A stretch of 64,000 bases of DNA from Sweltsa coloradensis (taxonomy: Eukaryota > Arthropoda > Insecta > Plecoptera > Chloroperlidae): assembly GCA_024449915.1 (NCBI GenBank), contig JAMZAV010000093.1, forward strand, positions 372,001 to 436,000. Direction: 5' to 3'. Below the pieces are notes generated by a model. It made no database searches, was not told the origin of the DNA, and was given only the letters and a program-made list of their open reading frames with translations. Positions 23,575 through 34,942 of the stretch are shown in pieces (the stretch's first letter is position 1; each line of letters begins with the position of its first letter). The position numbers were made by a program, and so were the translations under genes.

Positions 23575-24025
23575 GTTAAAATACCACAACAATAATATCT
23601 CTCCCCGTAATATAAATAATAAAATCAAGGACCCGGCACCTCCACCAACAATGCTATTCTTATGGAGCTAAAACTTTTCTCGCTCTACCCGGCACCTCCA
23701 CCAACAATGCTATTCTTATAGAGTTAAAAATGTTTTAGGTTTACCCGGCACCTCTACCAATCTTATATTACATTGTTATTCGAATCATTTGTTTGTTACG
23801 GTGAATTTGACTTCATTATATTATTATGGACTGGGATGTGCATTCAATTCCCCAAAAAATAACTTGAAATAATATGACCTTTATCCAGTTATTTTGTTTT
23901 ATTTATTTATTTAACGTCTATTCTATTCAGTTAAAAAACTAACTTACAAAGGAGGACAACTAAATAAACCTAATTACATAGATGCAGACACAACAATGAA
24001 CTACAGTTTAGTAAATATTTGAAAT
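23575..24025 (-). repeat. Composite repeat C, copy 2
   Basis: Inverted relative to copy 1. Cores lie at 23631-23648, 23687-23704 and 23743-23760 (spacing exactly 56 bp). An AT-rich middle follows, then the (TTTA)n tail and hairpin TCAGTT...AACTAA at 23927-23942, 'ACAAAGGAGGACAACTAAAT' and 'GATGCAGACACAACAATGAA'. By eye it is close to copy 3 along its whole length. Confidence 0.85.
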
Positions 24026-24097
24026 TGTCAAATATTTGCATGTATCGTACATTGGTAATATATTTCATAGATTGCAATTGTTCAATAAATTGTTTAA

Positions 24098-24876
24098 ACT
24101 AGGAAAACGCTAAAGTCCCGCCGCGTTGATGGATGAGCTTTTTTGTAAGTTTTTAGTTTGCGTGGGACCACTTTTCCTTTGCAAGTGCTTTGTGAAAGCA
24201 TTGTAGGTGATTGTTGTCATGTTTCAATTGTTACTTCTTAATTGTTATTATAAACCTCAAAAAACTCATATTAAAACCTTTATTCTATGGATTCTGGTTA
24301 ACCTTTTCAACTTTTTCTTTCAAAAAGCAATACATAACCATTACCTTAATGTCCATGTGAAATATGAACGTTGTCCCCGTTTGGTCAGAATCGGCCCAAA
24401 TGTCACGAAAATATCGCACTAAAAATCGGAAAAATCGTAAATGTACGTTTATTTGATGGATTATGGTTAACTTTTTCAACTTTTTCCACAAGTACTACAT
24501 CACCATAACTTAATGTCCATGTAATATATAGACTTTGTAGCCCACCAGTTTGGTTAGAATCGTCCCAAATGTCACGAAAATATCGCACTTAAAACTCGAA
24601 AAAAATCGTTAAAAGTGCTATATTCATGAGAAATATTTCGTCGATTGTACCCAAAAACGTGGCACGTCTAAGTTCAGAGATTTCGAAGGTCCCCTTCAAT
24701 TTTCATCAAGATCGCTAGTTTGCCCGGAATCGTGCGAACAAACAGACAAAAAAACTAAAAAAATCAAACAAACAAACAAACAAACAACAAACAAAAAACA
24801 TTGGAGCTAAATTTTTTTAGGGTTCAGTGAAATTGAAGTTTTCGCTTCGCTCGCTACGCTCGCTACTCTCATCCAA
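24098..24876 (+). mobile_element. Helentron/HINE-like element, subfamily B, copy B2
   Basis: The 5' end is ACTAGGAAAACGCTAAAG, then TTGATGGATGAGC. The interior has two B-type units ('CCTTAATGTCCATGTGAAAT' near 24342 and 'CTTAATGTCCATGTAATATA' near 24509). The 3' end is CGCTACGCTCGCTACTCTCA plus TCCAA. An (AAAC)n-like stretch precedes the 3' end. No coding. Confidence 0.75.
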
Positions 24877-25614
24877 TAACAAAATCAGCAATTCAAACAA
24901 ATTTGACGTTTAATTTGTATAAAATCACTATTGTTATTGAAATTAATTATTCTTGCATTCATTTTCTGTGGCACCGACGTTTTGCAATTCATACGTGATG
25001 TGTTCTTCCTAATTCAGTATCCTTCTCGATCATAATTCAACATGACTAAAGTGCCTCTTTTTTAGGTCGTATTTGTCAATATTATTATTAATTATATTGA
25101 TACAAAGTTACTTTGATATATTTTAATTTACTTAAGAAGATCAAACATGTAAATTTTAGAATGTTGTTTTATGGATGTATGTTGTCCATTACTTGTAGGA
25201 TTCTTATTACTTTACTTTTAAACTCAACATGACCCTTTTAATATAAACAATTGTTTGGGAAGGCAATGGATTATATTTTATGTAAATCTAAGAATTGATC
25301 GTCTGAATAAAAATTTATGAAATACACGGTTCTTTTTGCTTCTACTGAGCTATTTCTAAAATTCAGTATACGATTCTAATAATTTGCTTCCACCATCTCT
25401 ATTTGATCTCATCAAAGACATGTTTACGTGAGTGAGACTCTAGAATCTAGATGCTAATTATCTGTGTGTGTATTGCTTGGAATCTCGTTACTTGAAATGA
25501 TGAGATGACTACGCAGCAAACTGATCTTGTCAAAGAGACGACGTCTTCGTTTGAAACTTCCTCGCTCATATCTAGGTCGACGTCAAATAAGCCAGCACAG
25601 TCACGTGTACTGAG
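24877..25614. other. Unannotated spacer
   Basis: Nothing recognised. Confidence 0.4.
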
Positions 25615-26045
25615 TAACAAGAAGACGGGTTGGGGAATAAGAACAAGAAATCATGTTGTTTTCAGCTATGACGATATTTTATTGAGAAGGATGCACAAAC
25701 GAAAACATCTGTGTAAAGGAAACTAAGCAGGGCTTGTTTTTATAGTTATCATAATAATAAACCAAGTAGAAATACGAGCCAATAAAGTGAGCTATGTAAA
25801 CATTTGAATTCTAGAACAGTATTGTCTGAGATATCTTTGACGAGAAAACACAAACGAATTGCAATTTTTTAAATGTTTTTAAAATGCAAGCATCAAACAA
25901 AGTACAAATACGAGACAACAAAGTGAGCTAAGTAAACAGTTAAATCAAAGAACAATTTCTATGTTGGATGTTTTTGTATGTCAGACTTGTATGCAAGTTG
26001 TATCGGTAAACAGACCAATTAAGGTAGGAATATCAAACTGCTGTT
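25615..26045 (+). repeat. Ancient duplicated segment, copies 2 and 3
   Basis: 25615-25830 matches the 23.1-23.35 kb segment ('GGAATAAGAACAAGAA', 'GAAAACATCTGTGTAAAGGA', 'AATACGAGCCAATAAAGTGA', 'GTAAACATTTGAAT'). 25880-26045 repeats its second half ('AATACGAGACAACAAAGTGA', 'AACAGTTAAATCAAAGAACA', 'ACAGACCAATTAAG'). The order supports a local duplication followed by decay. Confidence 0.55.
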
Positions 26046-26309
26046 TTCCCATGAAAATTTGAGATATATACAGAGAAATTGTCATTATGCAATATTCGAA
26101 TGATGCTATTGAAACGGGAAAACCTTTTGTCTTTAGTCGTGACGACTTTTGAAAGGCAAAAATATTATTTATTATACGGCTCGACTAGACCAAGTACGAA
26201 TCACAATTAAATTAGAATAAGAACGTCCACAATTGGGGAAAAATTATTATTATTTATATTCGTACTTTTCGAATTAAATCTACATTGTACATTTGATAGA
26301 ATGACTTAA

Positions 26310-26462
26310 GCCGGTATTTCAATGTCCAGTTAAAGTGGCAAGTAAATTTAACTGACACATAACTTGTTTTCACTATGGCAACCACCAATCAGAAGCCTTG
26401 TAAATATTTACTGAGAGGACTAACTGGCAGATCAATTTTAACTAGACATTGAAATTTGGACC
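26310..26462. mobile_element. 153-bp MITE flanked by TTAA
   Basis: The left end GCCGGTATTTCAATGTCCAG TTAAA is matched by the reverse complement of the right end, GGTCCAAATTTCAATGTCTA GTTAAA. TTAA lies on both sides (26306-26309 and 26463-26466), consistent with a TTAA target-site duplication as made by piggyBac-type elements. No coding capacity. Confidence 0.7.
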
Positions 26463-26469
26463 TTAAGGT

Positions 26470-28909
26470 GATTGCTCATATTTAAATAAGTATAGATCAT
26501 CTTCGAACACAATTTGTCACAACATTGTTTTCATGGTCCCGTTCTGTCACAACAAATAAGTGAACATTGACTAAAAATTGGCATTAAATGGAGTTCCTAA
26601 ACTCGAAGAAAACAAAGATGACTGAAGTGTTTAATGGTGGCGTACGAAAAATAGGCATTTATTTTTCTAATCGAAGATGAACCCTACTGTGATAATTTGT
26701 CTGTTTGTAAATCGAATAAAAAGTATTTATACTGTACTAAAGACACATTTTAAATCCACCCAAAATTCAAAATGGCTGTCTTAAAGTAAAATTAGTTATG
26801 ACACCAAAACATATTCATTGTAAAACATTATGCAATTTGTTGTGGAATTCATTCGAAAGAAAATAAACTTCTCTAAAGAGATATAACTAAACAACATTGG
26901 AAATTAAATAATAAGATTATTTAGAACACGTGACCATTATCACGATACATCCACTTTTGAAGTAATTGTTGCAGATTTGTGAAAAATCCAGTTATGCAGC
27001 ACCTTGGGCTTGGTCCACATGTTTTGAGCCCGATCGTTACTTTGAGCGTCGTCCAATAAGAAACTGCAACTTTATGATAGAGTCAATTTATTCGTTGACT
27101 CCAACACTCTCCAGTCAAGCAGCATTCTGTGTGAACCACCCATTATAGTGGGTTTTGCCTAGTTTTTGGTATTTTGTCGAAAATTTTCCTAAATTTGAAA
27201 ATCGAGTATCAGGCAAACAGAAATTGGTGAGAAGTTGAATTTTGACTACAATTTACTTCATTACTGATTGTTTGATTTGTTTCTCTGTTAATAACAATAT
27301 TTCTATACACATAATTACTGCTACAGTATAATAATAATGAGTCAAACAATTACAAAAAAGTAAACGGTAAAGAATGTTGGTTCGTTTCATCGCAATTGTT
27401 GTGATCGTCGTTCGCGTACTACTATAGATACCAATTAGCTTAGGTTTTGTTCTATGAATGTTAAAAAAAGGAAACCTGCCCATGGTCAAACTACCTATCT
27501 TTAAAAACATAATTAGGTATAGGTTGAGGATTGTTGAAGGGTTTCTTCCAGGACGCCAATTCTACTCTGAAATCGATTTAATATTATTTTTGTGAAGAAT
27601 GTTGAAACAATAAATTAAATATTGAAGAAAACACAAATTCCCTTTTTTTAATCTTTTAAAACAATGAAGTGTTAATTATTTGGACGGAACAGCTACATAT
27701 TTTTACCGCCCGTGCTTTTCACGGCGATAGTAAATATTTTATAGAGTGTTGCCCATTATGAGACATCTAGCATCAAATTTCTGGTAATTTATTTGGGTTT
27801 CTGTCTTTAAAATGTATTTTTGATATTCATCCAAACAAGCAACTTTGCACAGCACAGTAGTAACGTACTGCGCAAAATCTTCGATGTAATTCGAAACTGT
27901 ATATCCTATTATCTCCCTGCATTTCTATGGTAAGCGGAGGTGCCAGAAAACGTATGAACGCTGTCAAATATTGTGCGTACTCTGTAGATTGCGCAAATCA
28001 CTATATTTAATTCCCGGTGACGTAGCAAACACGGTTTTACTTGTAGCCTATAGGTCAGGGACAAGGTCGACATAGGGTGGTTTAGGGAGTGGGGGCGCAA
28101 ACCAATTTTTCTAATACTGAGCTAAATTTAAATATTCTTATTTTATTCCTAGTGGAGCTAATGTATTATGATCCGCATCATTTATTTTCAACTCATGTTA
28201 TTGTATTCAAGCTATTCAAGCTGGTTAACATGTTCAAAATTTATGCTAATGAAATTTATAAATACATTTTTAGCACATCCACTCGCTATTTTAATACTTG
28301 TTTTAACCTCACTTTCATCCTGTCTCTTCTTGTGCAAATCATTTGTATATTTAACGTAAATAAATTTGTATTTAAAATCTTCTTTCTCAGTGGTGATTTT
28401 CAGTGAGATAATTGAATTTAAAGCTCACCCAGCCAATCCTGTAGGCGCCGTGACATTGACAAGTGAACAATGGGCAACCGGAGATTTGGCAACCGGTATT
28501 TGGAATGGTAAGCAACAAAATAGCTGGAAATATTTGCGAACCAATTAACTTTATCAATATGTCTTTAGCAATTTTTATAGTCACAATATAGTGTTTTAAA
28601 TTAGAAGTTGTTAGTAATATATCACATACATTTTTTAAATAAACAAGCTTACCTATGATCTGGAAGTTGACAATGTTCCTAAACGTGAATTGAAGGTGGA
28701 AAATAAAAAAATATATTTCACGGTGTCTGAAGGAAAGAAATAATAAAATGTGTCTTTATCGACTAAAGTTTTTTACAGAAAACTTGAGGAACATACAGAT
28801 GAGTTTTATAATTATTTTTAAATTGTTGATTGCACACATTTCCCCTGTTTTTGTACCTTGTCATCAATGTAATAGTTTAAATTATCAAGTTTTCATTTTG
28901 AATGATGGT
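26470..28909. other. Unannotated stretch
   Basis: AT-rich, with no supported gene. A partial match GCGGAGGTGCCAG near 27936 is too weak to count as a core motif. Confidence 0.4.
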
Positions 28910-28928
28910 TTTGGTGGAGGTGCCGGGT
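28910..28928 (+). repeat. 19-bp dispersed core motif
   Basis: TTTGGTGGAGGTGCCGGGT, perfect. The downstream sequence contains 'CTCGCGATAGAAG' and 'TTCTCGCGCTATG' and is not shared with most copies. Confidence 0.9.
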
Positions 28929-29072
28929 CCGCCCAATCTTATACCTCGAGAAACTCGCGATAGAAGAAAATAGCGTTTTTCTCGCGCTATGTACAACGTA
29001 GATAAACAGGAAAACACACGGAAAATGCACAGTTCGTGTTTAGAATAGTATATTAAAGTAGGGAGCACAATG

Positions 29073-29205
29073 GCGGTCTAGTAGGCTAAGGCGCCTCCTC
29101 GGAAAGTGATGGACCCGTTTTCAATCCCCGGTCGATATAGAATATCTGGATTGTATTAAGGTTTTCCTATCCACAAATAAAGTATTTATTTTTATTTAAG
29201 TAAGC
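29073..29205 (+). mobile_element. Possible tRNA-like SINE
   Basis: 'TAGTAGGCTAAGGCGCCTCC' resembles an A box and 'CCCGTTTTCAATCCCCGGTC' a degenerate B box about 45 bp later. AT-rich sequence with 'AAATAAAGTATTTATTTTTA' follows. No second copy is seen here to confirm it. Confidence 0.35.
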
Positions 29206-29844
29206 ATATAATAATTAACTTTTAAAACTTACATTTATGAAGAAATTTGAGGCCATTATCATCAAACAATTTATAAAAACAACATTAATTAATAGTACAT
29301 TTTTCAAATGCATTTATTGTTTATATTAATCACCTGTTTGTTTTTAGTAAGTCAGCAGCCAATAAATTAAATTTCTCTCTGGAAGAAGGATACATACAAA
29401 TACATTATAACAATCGCTCAACTAGCAGTCTATTTCAAATTGTCACCCGATATTGAAAAATAAATATTTAAATAATCAGCTTATAAATATTGGTCTTGGC
29501 ACTTATTTAAGAAATGATTTAAAACTGAAATATCTCAAGTACTTGGGATGACAAAAGAGGGCTTTAAATAATGTTTTAGACCTTTGCTAAGGTTTTTCAA
29601 GTTTATTAAAAGTACACTATGTTCTGATACAATTATCTTCAATCGGCCATACGAATAATTTGATAGTGGAGAGACTTGTGTGTACATAATGGCGTCGTGT
29701 AAATGTTAACACAGTAAAAATATGAATTGATTTATTTTGTTTGCATCGAAAATTGATCAATCGAATCGTTCAGGAGAGAGCTTTGTTTATCAAGTTGACT
29801 ACGGGACTAAGTATTTCTATGTGCTTTGCAATGGTCAGTAAGTA

Positions 29845-29932
29845 TTTTAAGTATGTAATTAGATTTATTTAGTTGTCCTCCTTGTAAATCAGTTTTTATA
29901 ACTGAATAGGATAGACACTATAAGTTAACAAA

Positions 29933-29963
<31 letters not shown>

Positions 29964-29964
29964 A
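29845..29964 (+). mobile_element. Non-LTR 3' tail with CAGTT hairpin
   Basis: 'TTGTCCTCCTTGTAAATCAG', then TCAGTT...AACTGA (29889-29905), 'GGATAGAC' and a pure (AAAT)n tail to 29964. This is a 5'-truncated copy of the tail found in composite C and at 37.3 and 42.8 kb. Confidence 0.75.
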
Positions 29965-30129
29965 GGAACCATTTGTACATTTCGACAACTGCTTTAATTG
30001 ACTAACTTTTTAATTTTAATTTAGTTTGAAATTATTGTTAAATATTTTGTTTTTTTAAGGCAAAAACTTTGGTTGCAGAGACTAAATAAAATTTTATTTT
30101 TATTCATTTAACCTCCGTGGGTTTTCTTG

Positions 30130-30275
30130 TCAGTTTACGAAATACCTATCCAAATATCTAACTTAAATAGATCAATTAATTCGTATTTAGAGTCTACCCA
30201 CTCAGTCATATAACTGATTTTCAGTAAGGGACATTAAACCAAAGCGACCAATCCAACCCTGAAGCCCCATATTTT
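30130..30275 (-). mobile_element. Non-LTR 3' tail with CAGTT hairpin, inverted copy
   Basis: On the minus strand: 'TCAGGGTTGGATTGGTCGCT', then 'TTACTGAAAATCAGTTATAT', 'GACTGAGTGGGTAGACTCTA'. It matches 37312-37400 on the plus strand over about 80 bp. The hairpin is at 30202-30217. Confidence 0.75.
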
Positions 30276-30490
30276 TTAATAGTTAATATAGCAATCAGTA
30301 GTGTGGACAGAGCGAACAGCGCGGATCAATGCCAGAATCAACAAGGCAGATTCAGAACAACTTTTAAATTTATTATGTGCCTCGTTGCTAGGACGGCTCA
30401 AAATCACCGTTAACAAATTTCTAAGACAAGTTTTAATGGACTGATGAGGTTAAGGAAGTACAAATCAGAATTTAGAAAACTTTTGACTTT

Positions 30491-30556
30491 AGCGGAAATC
30501 GAACCCTGGACCTTCTGCATTGGAAGCAGAGACGCTAACCACAAGACCAACGAGCC
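30491..30556 (-). pseudogene. tRNA-like sequence (pseudo-tRNA or SINE head)
   Basis: The minus strand gives an A box TTGTGGTTAGCG, an anticodon arm TCTGC/GCAGA around TTCCAAT, and a B box GGGTTCGATTTCC. The anticodon could be read as CCA, or as TCC (Gly-like) with one inserted base. The T stem does not close and no acceptor stem pairs, so it is not a working tRNA. Confidence 0.55.
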
Positions 30557-30743
30557 ACACACACATTTTCATCATAAAATTTAGAAAACATTCCTCACTC
30601 GTCAATTATTCTGCAACAAAGAAACCGTGCAGTGTGTAAAACCAAACCTAATCGATTAAACAAAAGAGTGAATGTTTTCAGGACTAGCCGTACCCGGCGC
30701 AACAGGTTGTCCGTTAGTGGGTCTGTTATGGGCTGGGCGGGGT

Positions 30744-30755
30744 GGGGGGGGGGGG
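30744..30755 (+). repeat. Poly-G run of 12
   Basis: Preceded by GGGCGGGGT and followed by AGGACC in a GC-rich patch. Confidence 0.9.
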
Positions 30756-30799
30756 AGGACCACAGGTGGTTGTCTGCCAGGATCGCGGCCATGATTTAT

Positions 30800-32905
30800 G
30801 TGTGGACGTCATAACGAGCGGGGTTGTCGTCCGGACTAGGACATTCCCGAAACATTCATGGGATAGTTTGAAAACAATGCGCAATGGCGTTCATATAGAC
30901 TAGGTCAAATCCTGATCATGCCATCATGCCATCATCACTGTGCTTAGGTATCGACCGACCACATTAATGATCGATTGTAATTAATAAAAATTCAAAATAA
31001 AATGTAATGTTTGATCATAAACGCAGTGTCTATTTAAACCCATAATATTCTCTACGATTATTGGAACGTACAAAGAATGCAAATACGTTAACTATTCGCT
31101 CATTATGTCTCAACGATAGCGACTAGCTGTTACATTAGCAGAACGCAAGCTAAAACTTCATGTTATTTCCGGACACACTAATATCAAAGTAATTGTTAAT
31201 GAACAGTCAGAATATACTCAAACCATCCCTACACTCGCATTAGCTACTTTTATACTGAATAGCTAATAAATATAATATACAATATATAATATGAGTTGTG
31301 CGCTCCAGAGCTCAGTTCGTTAGACTTAAGAGTGTCTGGCCAAATAACGTATAACTAATAACAATTGGACAGATAACTGCTGAAGTGCCACGCTAACGCA
31401 CATAAAACGTTGTTGAGTGACATCGAGAAAATTACATTATCTCAGTAGTGGTCCCGTCTCCGCCAATCAATCAAGCGCTATAGTAATGGTGTGTGTTATT
31501 AATATACACGATTACACAATCGATAACTACAAAATGTGTAATGAACATAAAATATACGAACATGGTTTTACATGAGACATTTACTTTTACTTTTTTAAAT
31601 AACCGGATGAGGATTATAATTTTGTTGTTTCCGAATCGACGTTTTTATTGTATCATTAAACAGTTTGTATCCACTAAAAGGTAATATATATAAGTTACTA
31701 TTAACTCTACTAATTCTAAAACGAAACAGTTACTACGTACCGGTTTCATCATAATTCTAACTATTGTGTTGTTATTCTAGCATGTTATTGAATAATCATT
31801 TATTTAGGTAGGTGAACCGAATTGAGACAAGAATCGAGATGCATTTATAAAGGCTTACTTTTTAATAAGAATCTCAGGCTCTCTGGCACTGTTCGTTCGG
31901 TCTTTCCATATTACATGCAAAACATGAACTTAATTCTTTCGGTTAGGTTTCCACCCACCAATAAATAAGTAAAACTTTCATTAATTCTGGTACAAAGCAA
32001 TTTTTATTTGCGAAACAGATATTTTCCTGAGTCCTGAAAGTTCAAAATAGTTTTACGTTTTTGTGAGTTAATAAAAGGAGAACAAAATTTAAAAAAACAT
32101 CAGCTACGTAGATAAGACCTTATCTTTTAGTGCACATGAATAAAAAAGTATCGAAGGAGAAATGTATACGAAGTTCGAGAAATTCGAAATCACACTTTCT
32201 GCTAGCATCGTGGAGTTCTCGTTTTGAATGAATTCTGATTTCAAACTTCGTCCAGTCGTATATAAACTTGAAAAGAGATTGGTTGCAACAAAATGTCTTT
32301 GATTCTGCATGTTGTGGATGAAACCCAAGACCGCCCCACATAAAATATTCTTGAAGGCCAAGACAGTAATTTAGTTAGAATGTCGTGATTATAAAAAATG
32401 AAATTTGTGCTCCCACACTGTAAAATACATTTTAACAAGCTGAGAGATATGATAGAGATAGCGAAAAGTTAATTGGGTGTGTAACAACGTCATTGATCGT
32501 GGTTTAGGGTGCACGGGAGAAATAAGAATAGAGGGTTTTAAGAGGATCATAGTGAGAGTACAGGAAATACGGGCAGGCGGAAAGTGAAAAGAATACACAG
32601 ACAGGAAGACTTTAATAAACGTTTCAATATTAATATTTACCGCTTTAAAACATGTCTACGGTATAGCAATCTCCGGTGGAACCCTCTCTTTCATGAAGCT
32701 AGATTAAACTTCTGAATAGACACCGTAACGGTCATTCTTCCGTCTAGTTGTGAAACTACAAGTTAGTAACACATTATTTCATTGAAAAGATATTTTTATT
32801 ACGTGAAAGATTAACACAACTAATAAGATTTAAGTCTTTAGTTGAGTAAGTGTAGAGAAGGTAGCACTAGATAAGCTTGATATTACACAATGAACGGACA
32901 TGTAA
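30800..32905. other. Unannotated stretch
   Basis: No gene or repeat recognised. The frames at 32104-32600 on the minus strand overlap each other in different frames and have no support. Confidence 0.4.
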
Positions 32906-32918
32906 CACGTGACACGTG
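32906..32918. promoter_or_regulatory. Two E-boxes one base apart
   Basis: CACGTGACACGTG holds two perfect CACGTG palindromes (32906-32911 and 32913-32918). CACGTG is the known site of bHLH and bHLH-PAS factors. Whether it acts here is unknown. It lies 0.75 kb from a second E-box pair. Confidence 0.4.
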
Positions 32919-33479
32919 GACATTGTAATGTGGCTATTGTATCCTGCATCCCAATGAAATTTGATTACCAGTAAAGAATACAAAGGCCCTTACATTAAAA
33001 ATACTTAATGTAACCGAATCGCCAAAGAACAGCAATTAAATTATTTAATATTTGTAAATGAACAGCGAATAGTCCTAAATTGTGTACTCATTTTATGTAT
33101 AAAACTTAGCTTCGTGTAAAATATATAACGGTTTTCATTCTGGCAATTTAAAAAATGTACTGCAGACCTATATACATTCTGGCATGGGGCCGCGCACTGG
33201 TTAAACCTTTTCTTTCATTTTTTTATTTATTTATTTAATAAATGTAATTAATCTGTTCGTTGCGTAACTATATTAAATCGTGTTAACTCGTCATCCTTAG
33301 ATAATTTATTACACAAATTACTAGTTACTTACTACATTTCAAATCGGAAACAAAATACCAGCGCTTAAAAAAGTTAATGATTTTTTCGAGGAGTAATCGA
33401 CAAACAGAATCCCCCCTCCCTTTTCCGCTCACCCAACCGGCCCTACCCGGCCCTACCATTACAAAACTAGATCCCGCCG

Positions 33480-33800
33480 ATTCGAATGTGGCACAGCCAG
33501 TCTTTTGTCTTGTCGCTGCGAGCGTGCTACATAGAGAGATAAGCCGGACCAGATAAGGCTGCTAGAGTCTGGTTAGTGCTGCGCTATAGAGATGAATCCG
33601 TAGCTATTACACCGAGATATTGCAACAGTGTTTGCATCCTCGGTGGATCAGTCACGTGAATAATCGTGATGCGATGTACGAGGCAGCGAATCATTACTGA
33701 GGATTATCACGTGATCGCTGGATAAAGGGTTATGTGATAACAACGTGGAAACAAGCACGTCACGGGAGTAACTATAATAGGGAGCGAAGCTTATTAATCA
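33480..33800. promoter_or_regulatory. GC-richer island with paired TCACGTGA sites
   Basis: Two identical 8-bp palindromes TCACGTGA lie at 33652-33659 and 33707-33714, with 'CACGTCACG' a little downstream. The surrounding sequence is richer in G/C than its neighbours. It may be an enhancer or promoter. No exon is recognised beside it. Confidence 0.35.
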
Positions 33801-33950
33801 ACAGATTGTCGAAGAACACACTAAGAAAATCTTAGCCAGCATTGATCTCTTGATGGAGGTGTAGCTTCTTTACATCATCCTTGTTGAAGGACATTGTCAA
33901 CAAAAAACGCATGTCAAACGGAAAAGGGGTCAAGTCAAGAATAAATAAGA
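33795..33950 (+). repeat. Decayed copy of the GGTGGAGGTGCCGGGT-associated repeat
   Basis: 'CAACAGATTGTCGAAGAACA', then a broken core TTGATGGAGGTGTAGCTTC, then 'CATCATCCTTGTTGAAGGAC' and 'AACAAAAAACGCATGTCAAA'. The last blocks match those after the core at 59.6 kb ('CATCATCCTTGTTGAAGCGC', 'AAAAACAAAACACGAATG'). Confidence 0.5.
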
Positions 33951-34073
33951 GATTCACTTCAATGTTTTAAAAATTATTGTTTTGGTAATTTTATGTGCTG
34001 TTTTGTGGGGACTTATATCTTAATTTTCATTTTGATATTCTAGAAACTAATCTACAAAGTTTATTTTTACGTC

Positions 34074-34092
34074 TTTGGTGGAGGTGCCGGGT
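34074..34092 (+). repeat. 19-bp dispersed core motif
   Basis: Perfect TTTGGTGGAGGTGCCGGGT, followed by ACG. The immediate flanks ('TTTTACGTC' before, 'ACGCTGAA' after) are similar to the copy at 36086. Confidence 0.9.
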
Positions 34093-34923
34093 ACGCTGAA
34101 TTACCTGCGATTCCATAATATTTTAATAGGACCGTACTTAAGTACAATTAAATGTAATTTGTGAGTGTTCCAATACGTTTAAGTGAATCATTTGTGTCAT
34201 TGTTGCTTTCTTTCTCTACTGTTGTATTTGTGATATTCAAAAAGTTGACAGGTGTGAGCTAAGGATGAAAACATAATATTATATCAATATCACTAGGTAA
34301 ACTATGTATAGGCAAGTCTTACGAAGGAGTGAGTAACCGTTTTAGCATCAGTAACATGTAACTTAATAAGTTATTATTTTGTGGAAACTTCGAAATAATT
34401 TTACATTCCCTACAAAGCTTCTTACACTGAATTCGTGAGTCAAAATTAAAACTACGAAGTGAATTTTTTTATCCGTCTGCAATACAATATTAAAATAGCT
34501 ATCGTGCGTGGAGATTGACATACTATTCCTCTGAGATTGGAAATCGGATAATGGAGATTGCACCATTTATAGATGATTGATTAGGTAATTTTGTGCCTTT
34601 TTTTAGATGAATAACTTTTAAAGGAACTAAGTCCTTTTTTAAAAGATACACAAGAACTCAACCTAGATCCCTTTTTTGATCAAGTAACTTACTTTTTCCG
34701 AAGTTAGGGTAACTTTACAAGATTGGTGTAGGCCTACTGTGGGAATGAGTTCGAGTATGAACTGCCCAACGGTGTAATAGAGCATAAGAACGCGAGAGTC
34801 CTAACAGAGCCCGATGTTTGCTGACTGACCATGAGGCTGTCGTCATCACAACGGTCAATTGTGTTCTCACTGCGTGCACTCAATTTCCTGTACTCTGCTA
34901 CTTCTCGCCTGTTGCCATGCCAA

Positions 34924-34942
34924 CCCCCCCCCCCCCCCCCCC
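34924..34942 (-). repeat. Poly-C run of 19
   Basis: C homopolymer followed by a GC-rich patch (CTCGACCGGAAGACGACGG). The proline-rich frames across it are artefacts of the run. Confidence 0.9.

Noticed and set aside
27936..27950. Partial match GCGGAGGTGCCAG to the 19-bp core
   Set aside because: Only about 11 bases match and both ends are lost. Not counted as a copy.
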